Shown in pieces: positions 7,946-16,244 of a stretch of DNA of 64,000 nucleotides. Numbering within the stretch: position 1 is the first letter of the stretch; every line of letters begins with the position of its first letter. Location: assembly GCA_016792845.1 (NCBI GenBank), contig JAEUKH010000054.1:195708-259707 (forward strand). Reading direction: 5' to 3'. Source of the stretch: Myxococcales bacterium. GTDB lineage: Bacteria; Myxococcota_A; Polyangia; Polyangiales; Ga0077539. The position numbers were made by a program, and so were the translations under genes. The notes under the pieces were generated by a model. That model saw nothing but the letters and a program-made list of their open reading frames with translations, was not told the DNA's origin and searched no databases.

Positions 7946-8777
7946 GGCCCGCGGCGACGATGAGGTTCTCGACTCGGGCGTGGGCGCCCGTCGAGAGCAG
8001 CGCCGAGAGGCTCAGGGTGAAGGCCGCGGCGATCAAGAGCCGGGTCGCGTCGTCGGTGACGTCGTCGTCGCGCCAGGCCAGGTAACCCAACAGCATCACC
8101 ACGCTGAACACCTGCGGGAAGAGCCACTCGTGCATCACCAGGTGCATCGCCACGCCCGCCCAGAGCGCAGCCCGACGCCACCGCGCGAGGTAGAAGCACA
8201 CCGGCAAGAGCACCTCGGCGAGCATCACCGCCTGGTCGGTGAAGCGCGCCCGCCCTGGGTCGGCCAGCCACGGGCCCAGCGCCGACTGAAGCAAGCCGCC
8301 CCCGCGCCCCGGCACGTACTCGGTCGCGAGGAGCTGAAGGACGCGACCGGAGCCGTTCCACCAAGGGTGTGAGAGCTTGACGACCACCGAGACGAGGTAG
8401 ACCACCGCGAGCTGCGCCCGCAGCAACGGCCGCAGGAGCCCCTCGGCGCGGCCCAAGCGCGTGAGCGCCGTGAGCGCCACCATGCACCCCAGGAGGTAGT
8501 AATTGTTGTGATACACCGACGGCACTCGGGCGTGGAGCGCGCCCAAGGCCAGCACCGCCCCCAGCCCGTACCCCGGGTGTCGCCAGGCGAAGCCCAGCCC
8601 CGAGAGCAGCGCCGCGAAGGCCAAGACCCAAGGCGCCGCCGCGTCGAGAGGGCTCCGGCCCGTGGCGTCGAGGGCGAAGAAGCGCGGCCACTCGGTGACG
8701 AGGGCGTGGGCCACCGTGAGCCCGACCAAGAGCCCCAGGCGACGTTGAAAGAGCGCTGCAAAATCGGCGTCGTTCAT
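7890..8777 (-). CDS. HTTM/VKGC-like multi-pass membrane protein
   Basis: A 295-residue integral membrane protein with about seven hydrophobic segments. Features in common with HTTM-domain (vitamin-K-dependent gamma-carboxylase-like) proteins are YHNNYYLLGCMVALTAL, then AVVYLVSVVVKLSHPWWNGSG, a helix with a conserved Lys and a following Trp-rich turn, and MHLVMHEWLFP, a histidine-bearing helix. It lacks the extra soluble domain of full carboxylases. The start (MNDADFAALFQRR) overlaps the end of the upstream one-TM gene by 4 bp, and that gene overlaps selD by 4 bp. Enzymatic activity is not established for most short HTTM proteins, so function is open. Confidence 0.6.
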   Translation of the reverse strand: MNDADFAALFQRRLGLLVGLTVAHALVTEWPRFFALDATGRSPLDAAAPWVLAFAALLSGLGFAWRHPGYGLGAVLALGALHARVPSVYHNNYYLLGCMVALTALTRLGRAEGLLRPLLRAQLAVVYLVSVVVKLSHPWWNGSGRVLQLLATEYVPGRGGGLLQSALGPWLADPGRARFTDQAVMLAEVLLPVCFYLARWRRAALWAGVAMHLVMHEWLFPQVFSVVMLLGYLAWRDDDVTDDATRLLIAAAFTLSLSALLSTGAHARVENLIVAAGLMALGLRAALRARRGKTA

Positions 8778-9241
8778 GGCACCGGGGTGAGCACGAGGGT
8801 GCGCGCGAAGGGCCGCGCGAGCGCCGTCTCGCAGCGCAGCGTGTCGGTGAGGGTGTGGGTGCGATGCTCGGGCTGGACCCGCCACCAACGGGTGATGAGC
8901 GCGTCGAGCCGGGCCGCGAGGGCCGCGTCGCTGTCGGCGTAGGCCAGGAGCCAAGGCGCGACCCGGGCGAAGTGCTCGGGCGTACGGCTCCGCAAGACCG
9001 TGGCGGCGGGCTCGGGGGCCCGCGCGAGGGGCGCGTCGGTGTCGACGCCGTCCGGGGCCGTGACGCGCAGCTGGTGGGTGCAGTGACCGCTGAGGGGCCC
9101 GGCGAACATGCTCCACGAGGCCCGGCCCGAGAAGGGCACGGGGCGCGAGAAGTCAGCCCGTACGACCAGGTTGGCGAGGTGAAACGTGAGCAGCGCCCCG
9201 AGGCTGAGGGCCGTGAGGGCGTGCGAGGGGCGAGGGCTCAC
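8774..9241 (-). CDS. One-TM membrane-anchored protein, partner of HTTM protein
   Basis: A 155-residue protein with one N-terminal hydrophobic segment (ALTALSLGALLTFHLANLVV, about residues 8-27) and a soluble domain with RASWSMFAGPL and a Trp-rich stretch DALITRWWRVQPEHRTHTLTD. It lies between selD and the HTTM gene with 4-bp overlaps on both sides. In other bacteria HTTM genes often sit beside such short anchored proteins; that this is a functional partner is inference. No catalytic motif is seen. Confidence 0.6.
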   Translation of the reverse strand: MSPRPSHALTALSLGALLTFHLANLVVRADFSRPVPFSGRASWSMFAGPLSGHCTHQLRVTAPDGVDTDAPLARAPEPAATVLRSRTPEHFARVAPWLLAYADSDAALAARLDALITRWWRVQPEHRTHTLTDTLRCETALARPFARTLVLTPVP

Positions 9242-10305
9242 GCCGACGAGGATTGCAAGGTCACGGCCACGGCGTCACCCGCGTCGACGCGCCCCACCAC
9301 GGCGGCCGCGAAGCCCTCGTCGACGAGGGCCCGGGCGAAGGTCTGCGCCTGCGCTTCGGGCAAGGCGAAGAGGAGCCCCCCCGAGGTCTGAGCGTCACAC
9401 GCCAGGGTCGCGAGCCACTCGGGCGCGCCCGGGCCGAGGGTGAGGAAGGCGCCCGCAGACTGTCGGTTGGCGCGGCTCCCGCCCGAGACAAAGCCCGCAG
9501 CGACGAGGGCCTCGACGTCGGGCAGGCGCGGCAGGGCGTCGGCGAAGAGGGTGGCCCGACGCGCGGGAGAGGCCGCGAGCATCTCTCGCAGGTGCCCGAC
9601 GAGACCGTAGCCCGTGACGTCGGTGGCGGCGTGAACGTCGAGCCCCAAAGCTCGCGCCAAGGCCGCGGGGCGCGCGTTTAGGGTGGTCATCGAGGCGACC
9701 GCGGCGGCGAGGGCGGGGTGGTCTTGGGCGATGCCGTCGCGCTTGGCGGCGGTGACGATGAGCCCCGTGCCGAGGGCCTTGGTGAGCACGAGGAGGTCTC
9801 CCTCGCGCGCGCCGCCCTTGTGCCAGAGGGCCCGCGGGTCGACGGTGCCGAGCACCGCCAGGCCATACTTGGGCTCTGGGTCTTCGACCGAGTGACCGCC
9901 CGCGATCGAGACGCCCGCCGCGGCGGCGGCGTCGGCCCCTCCGGCGAGCACCTCGGCCAGCAGCTCGACCCCGTACGCCCGGGTCGGGAAGGCCACGATG
10001 TTGAGCGCCATCTTGGGCTCGCCCCCCATCGCGTACACATCGCTGATCGCGTTGGTGGCGGCGATCCGGCCGTAGGTGCGCGGGTCGTCGACGAGGGGCG
10101 CGAAGAAGTCGGTGGTGAACACGATCGCGAGCGTCTCGCTGAGGCGCCACACCGCCGCGTCGTCGGCGGGGCTGAGCCCGACCAGCAGCGAAGGGTCGGC
10201 CAAGAAGCTGAAACGACTGAGCAATTCGCCGAGGTCAGCCGAGCGGATCTTGCTGGCGCAGCCGGCCCCCTGGGCCAGACTGGTCAGGCGCGGTGGTGGG
10301 GTCAT
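9238..10305 (-). CDS. selD: Selenide, water dikinase
   Basis: A 355-residue cytosolic enzyme that makes selenophosphate from selenide and ATP, the selenium donor for selenocysteine and selenouridine. The N-terminal motif GAGCASK aligns with the E. coli HGAGCGCK loop, giving the essential Cys at 16 and Lys at 19. The family pattern continues with DDAAVW, TTDFFAPLVDDP and GRIAATNAISDVYAMGG, and later ATDVTGYGLVGH. The active residue is Cys, not an in-frame TGA. The gene starts an operon with the two membrane genes downstream. No selA, selB or selU is seen in the window, so which pathway uses the product is unknown. Confidence 0.95.
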   Translation of the reverse strand: MTPPPRLTSLAQGAGCASKIRSADLGELLSRFSFLADPSLLVGLSPADDAAVWRLSETLAIVFTTDFFAPLVDDPRTYGRIAATNAISDVYAMGGEPKMALNIVAFPTRAYGVELLAEVLAGGADAAAAAGVSIAGGHSVEDPEPKYGLAVLGTVDPRALWHKGGAREGDLLVLTKALGTGLIVTAAKRDGIAQDHPALAAAVASMTTLNARPAALARALGLDVHAATDVTGYGLVGHLREMLAASPARRATLFADALPRLPDVEALVAAGFVSGGSRANRQSAGAFLTLGPGAPEWLATLACDAQTSGGLLFALPEAQAQTFARALVDEGFAAAVVGRVDAGDAVAVTLQSSSA

Positions 10306-10460
10306 GACCGCCGCACGGGAGCATGTTTTTGTTCAAACTTCTACGCTGCGCAAAACGTGCAGTGTGTGCACACGCGAGGTATACCGAGATGTCGCACAGC
10401 GGGTGAAGGCTGTAGGGTTGTTGTGCGTCTGACGCGACTTACTGAGCGAGAGGCGACACC
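10306..10460 (+). promoter_or_regulatory. Divergent region with palindrome and possible -10
   Basis: About 155 bp between selD (minus) and the gene at 10461, and AT-richer than its surroundings. It contains the perfect palindrome GTGTGCACAC at 10364-10373, followed by TATACC at 10380-10385, which could serve as a -10 element for the rightward gene. The palindrome would then overlap the spacer/-35 region, a classical operator position. Evidence is pattern only. Confidence 0.35.
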
Positions 10461-11075
10461 ATGCGCGCGTTGAAGTGGGCCCTTGTGGCCGTAGGGTTGA
10501 CGACGGTCTCGGGGCTCGTGCAGGCCCAGCATCGCGGGCGGCACCGCGCCGCGCCGGTGGTCCAGGCGCCCGACGCGGGGCCGGTGATCCCGGTGGGGTC
10601 GAACTTCAACCCAGACGAGGTGATCCCCGTGCCGGTGGCCTCGGTCGACGGCATGCTTCGGCAAATGCGGGTGTATCTCTTTCTGGCCCCGAACGGGTCG
10701 GGGGCCTTCGGGGGGGCGAACCTCCCGGCGGGGCGTCGGGTGTGGGCGCTCCTCCCGAGCTGCCGCGCGACCAACCCTGACGACAACCGCGACCCCTGTC
10801 CGGTCGACCGCGTGGCCATCGAGGCCGTCGGCCGGGGGAGCGCCACGGGCACCGACCCGACGGGCCTCACCGCGGCCCCTGACACGCGCCGCGTGCAGGT
10901 GTTCTCGGTCAACGAGGTCGCGCCGCGGGTGCGGGTGAAGCTCTTTGCGCCGGGCGGCAGGGTCAGGTACGAAGCCGTGGTCGATGCGACGCGGCTGGTC
11001 GATCTCACCGTGCCTGAGGGCACCGACCCGGGGCAGGGCTTTGCCTTCGACCTCACGCGCTACCCTGCGCGGTAG
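10461..11075 (+). CDS. Secreted hypothetical protein
   Basis: A 204-residue protein with a Sec signal peptide (MRALKWALVAVGLTTVSGLV, cut near VQA-Q). The mature part contains SNFNPDEVIPVPVASVDGML, a Cys pair near residues 98-115 (SCRATNP, DPCPVDR) and VFSVNEVAPRVRVKLFAPGG, suggesting a small periplasmic beta domain. It overlaps the next gene by 35 bp if that gene starts at TTG 11041. No family is recognised. Confidence 0.6.
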   Translation: MRALKWALVAVGLTTVSGLVQAQHRGRHRAAPVVQAPDAGPVIPVGSNFNPDEVIPVPVASVDGMLRQMRVYLFLAPNGSGAFGGANLPAGRRVWALLPSCRATNPDDNRDPCPVDRVAIEAVGRGSATGTDPTGLTAAPDTRRVQVFSVNEVAPRVRVKLFAPGGRVRYEAVVDATRLVDLTVPEGTDPGQGFAFDLTRYPAR

Positions 11076-11862
11076 CCTCCTCGGGGCCGCGCTCGTCGGC
11101 GCGATGTCGGCCCGGCCCGCCCACGCGCAGACCCGGCTCCGCTTCGACGACCCCGCGCTCGAAATTACAGCCCCGGCGGGCTACCAGCGCCTCGCCGAGA
11201 ACGCCCGAGCGCCCGACGTGTTGGCCACCCTGCGTCGCGAAACCTTAGGTCAAATCGCAGTCTTACAAATGGTCAGGCTCGACGCCGAGCTGCCCGAGGC
11301 GGGCCTCGACCCCGCCGGGCGCGAGACGCTCCGGCGGAGCGACCCGGTGCCCTTTCGCGATCGCAGCGCGCGGGTCGAGAGCCTCGGCGTCGAGGTCGAG
11401 CTCCTGGTCGGCGAGGCCACCGTGCAAGGGCAGGCGTTGGTGCGCTACGCGGTGGCGCTCCCCACCCGTGACGAGGCGGTGCTCTTGACCCTGGTGGTGC
11501 CCGCGGCGGCGCGTCACGAGGGCCTCGCCGCGCTGCGCACGATGGCCGCCAGCGCCCGAGGGCCGCGGGCCTGGCTCACACCCCGGGAGCGCGCCATCGG
11601 GTGGCTCCGGGTGCTCTCTGGGGGCCTCGCGACGGCGTTGATGTTGGCTTACGCGTTGGGGTGGCTCGCGACGCGTACGCGCCCTGGGGGCGTGCCCGGC
11701 CGTCGGTGGCACTTGGGGGCGGTGGCGGCGGCTTGGGCGCTCTGCGGGGTCGCGCTGGCGTTGCCGTGGCCCGCGCGGTACGGCCTGGCGGCGGTGCAGG
11801 CGCTCGGGCTCGCGTCGGTGTTCGCCTGGCGCGCCCGACGGGCCGCCCTCAGCGCACGATGA
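11041..11862 (+). CDS. Membrane-anchored envelope protein with C-terminal TM segments
   Basis: The upstream ATG at 10945 would put about 40 unrelated residues before an obvious signal peptide (LLGAALVGAMSARPAHA). I therefore prefer TTG 11041, which follows a purine-rich GGGGCAGGG, giving 273 residues; an internal ATG 11104 is also possible. Residues about 30-175 form an extracytoplasmic domain, followed by three hydrophobic segments (GGLATALMLAYALGWLA, LGAVAAAWALCGVALALPW, YGLAAVQALGLASVFAW). Function is unknown. Its 3' end overlaps the convergent gene 11849-12355 by 14 bp. Confidence 0.5.
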   Translation: MPSTSRATLRGSLLGAALVGAMSARPAHAQTRLRFDDPALEITAPAGYQRLAENARAPDVLATLRRETLGQIAVLQMVRLDAELPEAGLDPAGRETLRRSDPVPFRDRSARVESLGVEVELLVGEATVQGQALVRYAVALPTRDEAVLLTLVVPAAARHEGLAALRTMAASARGPRAWLTPRERAIGWLRVLSGGLATALMLAYALGWLATRTRPGGVPGRRWHLGAVAAAWALCGVALALPWPARYGLAAVQALGLASVFAWRARRAALSAR

Positions 11863-12355
11863 AGCCGACGATGAGGGCTTGCTCGGGGCGGCTCGTGCGC
11901 ACGGTGAAGAAGGGCTGGCCCTCGGTGGCGACGAACTGAATGTTGCTCGTGGCGCCCGCGCCCGCGAAGCGCACGTCGACGGTGTAGCGCCCCTCAGGGG
12001 AGCGCCCCGCGAGGCTCACCGTGACGTTGCCGCGCCCCTGGGGCAGCGGGGTGCTGTGCGGCTCGGCCGAGAGCGCGAGGGTCACCCGCGACATGAGGCG
12101 CATCGAGGTGAAGGCGCTGAAGGGCGGCTCGCGGAGCTGACGCAAGGGCGCCAAGGCCGGCGCGATCTCGCCGGGCGCGTTGCTGGCTTCGATCACCAAC
12201 ACCTCGACACGGCCCGTCGCGGCGGGCTGCTGCGCGTTGCGCGACGCCGGGCGCGTCACGGCCTGAGGGTGCGCCCAAGCCCCAGACGGGAGAACCAAGA
12301 GCAGCCCCAGACCTACCACCGCCCACCCACGCCGCGCTGCCATGAAGAGCCTCAT
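11849..12355 (-). CDS. Secreted hypothetical protein in ECF sigma operon
   Basis: A 168-residue protein with a signal peptide (AVVGLGLLLVLPSGAWA-HP). The mature part contains GRVEVLVIEASNAPGEIAPAL, then SAFTSMRLMSRVTLALS and GNVTVSLAGRSPEGRYTVDVRF, suggesting a periplasmic beta-sandwich. The start overlaps the stop of the repeat-domain membrane protein as ATGA, so it is the third cistron after the sigma factor. It may act in the same envelope-signalling pathway, by context only. Confidence 0.6.
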   Translation of the reverse strand: MRLFMAARRGWAVVGLGLLLVLPSGAWAHPQAVTRPASRNAQQPAATGRVEVLVIEASNAPGEIAPALAPLRQLREPPFSAFTSMRLMSRVTLALSAEPHSTPLPQGRGNVTVSLAGRSPEGRYTVDVRFAGAGATSNIQFVATEGQPFFTVRTSRPEQALIVGFIVR

Positions 12356-13134
12356 TGTACCCGGGTCTCGAGCCCTTCAGACTCGGGTTTGTCGTGAATC
12401 CAGACGACGGCGCTCGATGCCGTCGAGATGACCTCGTAGGAGCGGGCGCCGACGACCTCCATGCGGGTCACCTCGGGGCCCAGACCGTCTGCCTCGGCCA
12501 CAAGAATGGGCCCGAGCTCGGCGCTGGGCTCAGGGGTCGCCGAGGGGAGCGCGGGGCCCGGCGCGGGCCGCGCGGCCAGAGGGGCGTTGGGCGTCGGGTC
12601 GGGCCGAGGCGCGCGCCCTGAGACGAGGGCCACCAGCAGGGCCGCGGCGGCCGCGAGGGCGGGCCAGAGCACCCGACGGGAGGGCCCACGACGCGAAGCC
12701 AGCGAGACGACCTCGGCCTGAGGCTGCGGCGCCGCGACCGGGTGTGCGGTGCGCTGGGTCGCCGCGACGGCGGCCATGACGGCGTCGGTGAAGTCAGCCC
12801 CGAGGGCGGGCACGGCGTGGGCCGCCCAGGCCGCAGAGACGCTCGCGCGCTGCGCCTCGGCCTCGAGTTGGGCGGCGAAATCGGCCCCGAGGGCGGGCAC
12901 CGCGTGGGCGGCCCAAGCTTCGGCCGCGGGCGCGAGGGCGAGCTCGGCCATCACCTGGTCTGAGAAGCCCGGCGCGGGGGCGAGGGCGGCCTCGCGCGAC
13001 CATGCGAGGGCCGCCGGGGTGAGCGCTGTCTCGGCGAGCACGCGGGCTGAAAAGTCATCGGCGAGGGTGGGCACGGCGTGGGCCTCCCACGCGGCGAAGG
13101 CAGCCTCGAAGCCTGAACGGTCACCAGCGTTCAT
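12352..13134 (-). CDS. Putative anti-sigma-type membrane protein with 29-residue repeats
   Basis: A 260-residue one-TM protein encoded directly after the ECF sigma gene with a 4-bp overlap, the usual place of an anti-sigma factor. The cytoplasmic half holds four repeats with Trp at 16, 45, 74 and 103, an exact 29-residue period, each of the form W..(H)AVP.LG.DF...V.AE. A hydrophobic segment follows at about 155-173, then a Pro/Ala-rich linker and a periplasmic domain ending VVWIHDKPES. The HxxxCxxC zinc-binding motif of ZAS anti-sigma factors is absent, so the anti-sigma role rests on location and topology. The repeats could be sigma-binding modules. Confidence 0.55.
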   Translation of the reverse strand: MNAGDRSGFEAAFAAWEAHAVPTLADDFSARVLAETALTPAALAWSREAALAPAPGFSDQVMAELALAPAAEAWAAHAVPALGADFAAQLEAEAQRASVSAAWAAHAVPALGADFTDAVMAAVAATQRTAHPVAAPQPQAEVVSLASRRGPSRRVLWPALAAAAALLVALVSGRAPRPDPTPNAPLAARPAPGPALPSATPEPSAELGPILVAEADGLGPEVTRMEVVGARSYEVISTASSAVVWIHDKPESEGLETRVQ

Positions 13135-13814
13135 GGGTCACCGGCCTCTCCCTCCGCGGGCGCGGGGACTTCATCGCCCAGCTTCGCGCGGAGAAGCTCT
13201 TGCATCTTGCGTCGCGCGTGAAACAAGCGCGACATGACGGTACCTTTGGGGATCTCGACGGCCTCGGCGATCTCTTCGTACGAGAGCCCTTCGACCTCTC
13301 GCAGCAAGATGACCGTGCGGTGGTGCACGGGCAACTGATCGAGCGCGCTTTGCATGGCCTCGGCGAGCCGACGCTGGTCGAGCCGCGCGAAGGGGTTGGT
13401 CTCGCCGCGGTAGGGCAAGAGCTCGCCGCCGGGGGTGCCGTCGAGGTCGGTGCGGTCGTCGAGCTCGACGTGGCGGCCCGGGTGCCGTCGGCGCAGGGCG
13501 TCGATGCTGAGGTTGACGACGATGCGATAGAGCCAGGTCGAGAAGCTCGCTTGCCCTTCGAAATCGTTGAGGTGGCGGTACACCCGCATGAAGGCATCTT
13601 GGGCGACCTCGCGGGCGTCGTCGGCGTTGCGCACGATGCCGTAGGCGACCGCGTGGGCCTTGCGCTGGTGGCGCTCGACGAGCTCTCGGAAGGCGACGGT
13701 CTCGCCTTGCGCCGCACGGGCGATGAGCTCGCGATCGTAGGCCTTTTCATCACGTTCACCGGTCTGCTTTAACGCAGCCGCTGACGAAGCATTCATGTTG
13801 TTGTTCGATGCCAT
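13131..13814 (-). CDS. ECF-type RNA polymerase sigma factor
   Basis: A 227-residue RpoE-like sigma factor. Region 2 is at about 40-110 (LVERHQRKAHAVAYGIVRNADDAREVAQDAFMRVYR.. and FSTWLYRIVVNLSIDALRR in shorter pieces) and region 4 near 150-205 (LPVHHRTVILLREVEGLSYEE, then GTVMSRLFHARRK). Sigma-1.1 and region 3 are missing, as in all ECF members. I start at MASNNNMNASS; the longer frame from 14099 runs over the divergent helicase start. The gene begins a three-cistron operon with the repeat-domain protein and a secreted protein. It faces the uvrD-like gene across 163 bp, which should hold its promoter. Confidence 0.9.
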   Translation of the reverse strand: MASNNNMNASSAAALKQTGERDEKAYDRELIARAAQGETVAFRELVERHQRKAHAVAYGIVRNADDAREVAQDAFMRVYRHLNDFEGQASFSTWLYRIVVNLSIDALRRRHPGRHVELDDRTDLDGTPGGELLPYRGETNPFARLDQRRLAEAMQSALDQLPVHHRTVILLREVEGLSYEEIAEAVEIPKGTVMSRLFHARRKMQELLRAKLGDEVPAPAEGEAGDP

Positions 13815-13977
13815 CGCGGTGGTGTCGACCGTGCAGAACGGTGCACGCAGAACGGCGCGCTCGCCCGTCAGGCCGGGGCCGAAGGTAGCACCGAGACGCG
13901 GCGTTTCGGCCAGGCAATGTGAAGGCGCTCCGCGACACTTTACCTGAACGCTTGCGCGGTGTAGCCCTTCGCGCACC

Positions 13978-16242
13978 GTGCTCGACGCGACAAGCCTTGC
14001 GAAGTGCCTGAACCCCCCGCAGCTCAAGGCGGTGCTGCACACCGAGGGGCCGCTCCTGGTCTTCGCCGGGGCGGGCTCGGGCAAGACCCGGGTGATCACC
14101 TACCGCATCGCGCACATCCTCGCGACGCGGCCTGTGCAACCGTCGAACGTGCTCGCGGTGACCTTCACGAACAAGGCCGCGGCCGAGATGCGGGGGCGCA
14201 TCGCGAAGCTCGTGCCCGAGGGCGGGGCGCGGGGGCTTTGGGTGTCGACCTTTCACGCCACCGGGGCGCGGCTCCTGCGGCGCTTCGCGGCCGAGGCGGG
14301 GCTCCAGCGCGACTTCACCATCTACGACGACGGCGACCAGCGCGCGGTGATGAACCGGGTCTTCGACGCGCTCAAGATCGACGACAAGCGGCTGCCGGTG
14401 CGGGCGGCGCTCTCGGCCATCGACCGCGCGAAGCAAGAGGCCCTCTCGCCCGACGCGCTGCTCAGCCGCGCCCGCGCGCCGATCGAGCTCCAGACGGCCC
14501 AAGCCTACGCCGCGTACGAGGCGCAGCTCGCGAAGAACAACGCCGTCGATTTCGGCGACCTCTTGTCGCGCACGGCCTTGTTGATCGAGCGCGACGACGC
14601 GGTGCGGGGGCTGCTCCAACAAGAGTGGCGGTACCTCTTGGTCGATGAGTTTCAAGACACCAACAACGTGCAGTGCCGCATCTTGAAGGCCCTCGCCGGG
14701 CCCTCGCAGAACCTCTGCGTGGTGGGCGACGACGACCAGGCGATCTACGCGTGGCGCGGGGCCGACGTGCGAAACATCCTCGATTTTCGCAAAGATTACC
14801 CGGCTGCGACGGTGATCAAGCTCGAAGAGAATTACCGCTGCACGGGGCGCGTCTTGGCCGCCGCGAGCGCGGTGATCGCCCGGGCCAGCGACCGCGAAGA
14901 GAAGAAGCTCTTTACGCGCAACGACGAGGGGCCGCCCATCGCGGTGTTGCCCTGCGACGACGAGCGGCTCGAAGCGCGGGCCGTGGCGCAGCGGGTGCGG
15001 GGGCTCATCGACCGCGGGTGCGCGCCCGACGAGGTGGCGGTGTTCTACCGCATCCACGCGCAGTCGCGGCCCCTCGAAGAGGCGCTGCGGGCGGCCAACG
15101 TGGCGTACACCATCGTGGGCGGCGTGCGCTTCTACGAGCGGGCCGAGGTGAAAGACCTGTTGGCCTATCTGCGGCTGACGCTCAATCCGCACGATGACGT
15201 CCAGCTCTTGCGGGTGATCAACGTGCCGTCGCGCAAGATCGGCAAGACCACCCTCGATCGGGTCGTCGCGGCGGCCGCGGCGCTGCGGGTCTCGGTGTGG
15301 CAGCTGCTCGTGTCGCAGCGGCTCCCTGACGACCTCGGCGCGCCCGCGCGGCGCGCGCTCATGGGCTTTCAGGCGGTGGTCGCGGCGATGCAGCAGAAGC
15401 AGGTCGCGATGGCTCTTCAGCCCGCTGACTTCGCGCGGTGGGTGTACGAGCAGAGCGGGTATCGCGCGCTCTTGGCGGCCGACGCGACCCCCGAGGGCGA
15501 GGCCCGGGTCGAGAACGTGGCCGAGCTCTTGGGCACCCTCAAGTCGTACGAAGACGAGACCGAGGCGCCCAGTCTGCAAGAGTTTCTTGAGCGGGTGACG
15601 CTCAACGAAGAGAGCCCCGAGGGCGAGGCCGCGGCGCGGGTCTCGTTGATGACCGTGCACAGCGCGAAGGGGCTCGAATTCAAGGCCGTGTTCATCACGG
15701 GGCTCGAAGACGGGATGTTCCCCTACAAAGGGGTTGAGCTCGGGAGCGACCAGGATGACCTCGAAGAAGAGCGGCGCCTCGCGTATGTGGCCATCACCCG
15801 CGCGCGCTGGCAGCTCGTGCTCTCGTATGTGCGCTTTCGGCAGATCTTCGGTCAAACCAAGGTGCACCCGCCGAGTCGGTTCTTGTATGAGATCCCGCCG
15901 GCGTGTCTGTCACAGCCCGTGGTGCGCGGCGCGGTCGATCGGGCCCAAACGGTGAAGCTCGGGGTGGCCGCGACGGGCGCCGTGGCGCGGGCGGCGGCGG
16001 CTCCGAAGCCCCGTGAAATCGTGCGCGAAGACGGGCTCACCTTCGTGCCCGACGACGACGCCGCGGCCCCCGCAGGGGCGATGCCGCGGTGGCTCCGGCG
16101 CGGGGTGCGCGTCAGGCATGACAAGTACGGCCCGGGCACGGTGAAGTCGGTGCTGCCGGGCGACCCGCCCAAGGTGAGCGTGTACTTCCCCGCGACGGGC
16201 AAAGAGGCCACGCTCCTCGCGGCCGCGGTAAAACCACTGTAA
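13978..16242 (+). CDS. pcrA: UvrD/PcrA-type superfamily 1 DNA helicase
   Basis: A 754-residue 3'-5' helicase for repair and for clearing replication or transcription roadblocks. Motifs in order: Walker A AGAGSGKT at 30-37, Ia VTFTNKAAAEM, II LVDEFQDTN near 221-229, III VVGDDDQAIYAWRGA near 247-261, V TVHSAKGLEF near 558-567, and VI LAYVAITRAR. The last about 50 residues (GVRVRHDKYGPGTVKSV) match the C-terminal Tudor-like domain by which PcrA binds RNA polymerase. Start is GTG 13978, directly before NPPQLKAV, where the family begins. It converges with the acyl-CoA synthetase gene, leaving only 2 bp between stops. Confidence 0.95.
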   Translation: MLDATSLAKCLNPPQLKAVLHTEGPLLVFAGAGSGKTRVITYRIAHILATRPVQPSNVLAVTFTNKAAAEMRGRIAKLVPEGGARGLWVSTFHATGARLLRRFAAEAGLQRDFTIYDDGDQRAVMNRVFDALKIDDKRLPVRAALSAIDRAKQEALSPDALLSRARAPIELQTAQAYAAYEAQLAKNNAVDFGDLLSRTALLIERDDAVRGLLQQEWRYLLVDEFQDTNNVQCRILKALAGPSQNLCVVGDDDQAIYAWRGADVRNILDFRKDYPAATVIKLEENYRCTGRVLAAASAVIARASDREEKKLFTRNDEGPPIAVLPCDDERLEARAVAQRVRGLIDRGCAPDEVAVFYRIHAQSRPLEEALRAANVAYTIVGGVRFYERAEVKDLLAYLRLTLNPHDDVQLLRVINVPSRKIGKTTLDRVVAAAAALRVSVWQLLVSQRLPDDLGAPARRALMGFQAVVAAMQQKQVAMALQPADFARWVYEQSGYRALLAADATPEGEARVENVAELLGTLKSYEDETEAPSLQEFLERVTLNEESPEGEAAARVSLMTVHSAKGLEFKAVFITGLEDGMFPYKGVELGSDQDDLEEERRLAYVAITRARWQLVLSYVRFRQIFGQTKVHPPSRFLYEIPPACLSQPVVRGAVDRAQTVKLGVAATGAVARAAAAPKPREIVREDGLTFVPDDDAAAPAGAMPRWLRRGVRVRHDKYGPGTVKSVLPGDPPKVSVYFPATGKEATLLAAAVKPL

Positions 16243-16244
16243 TT

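Noticed and set aside
13756-15867. 703-codon open frame on the minus strand
   Set aside because: It lies antisense to the PcrA helicase, whose motifs are unambiguous, and has no domain or start signal of its own.
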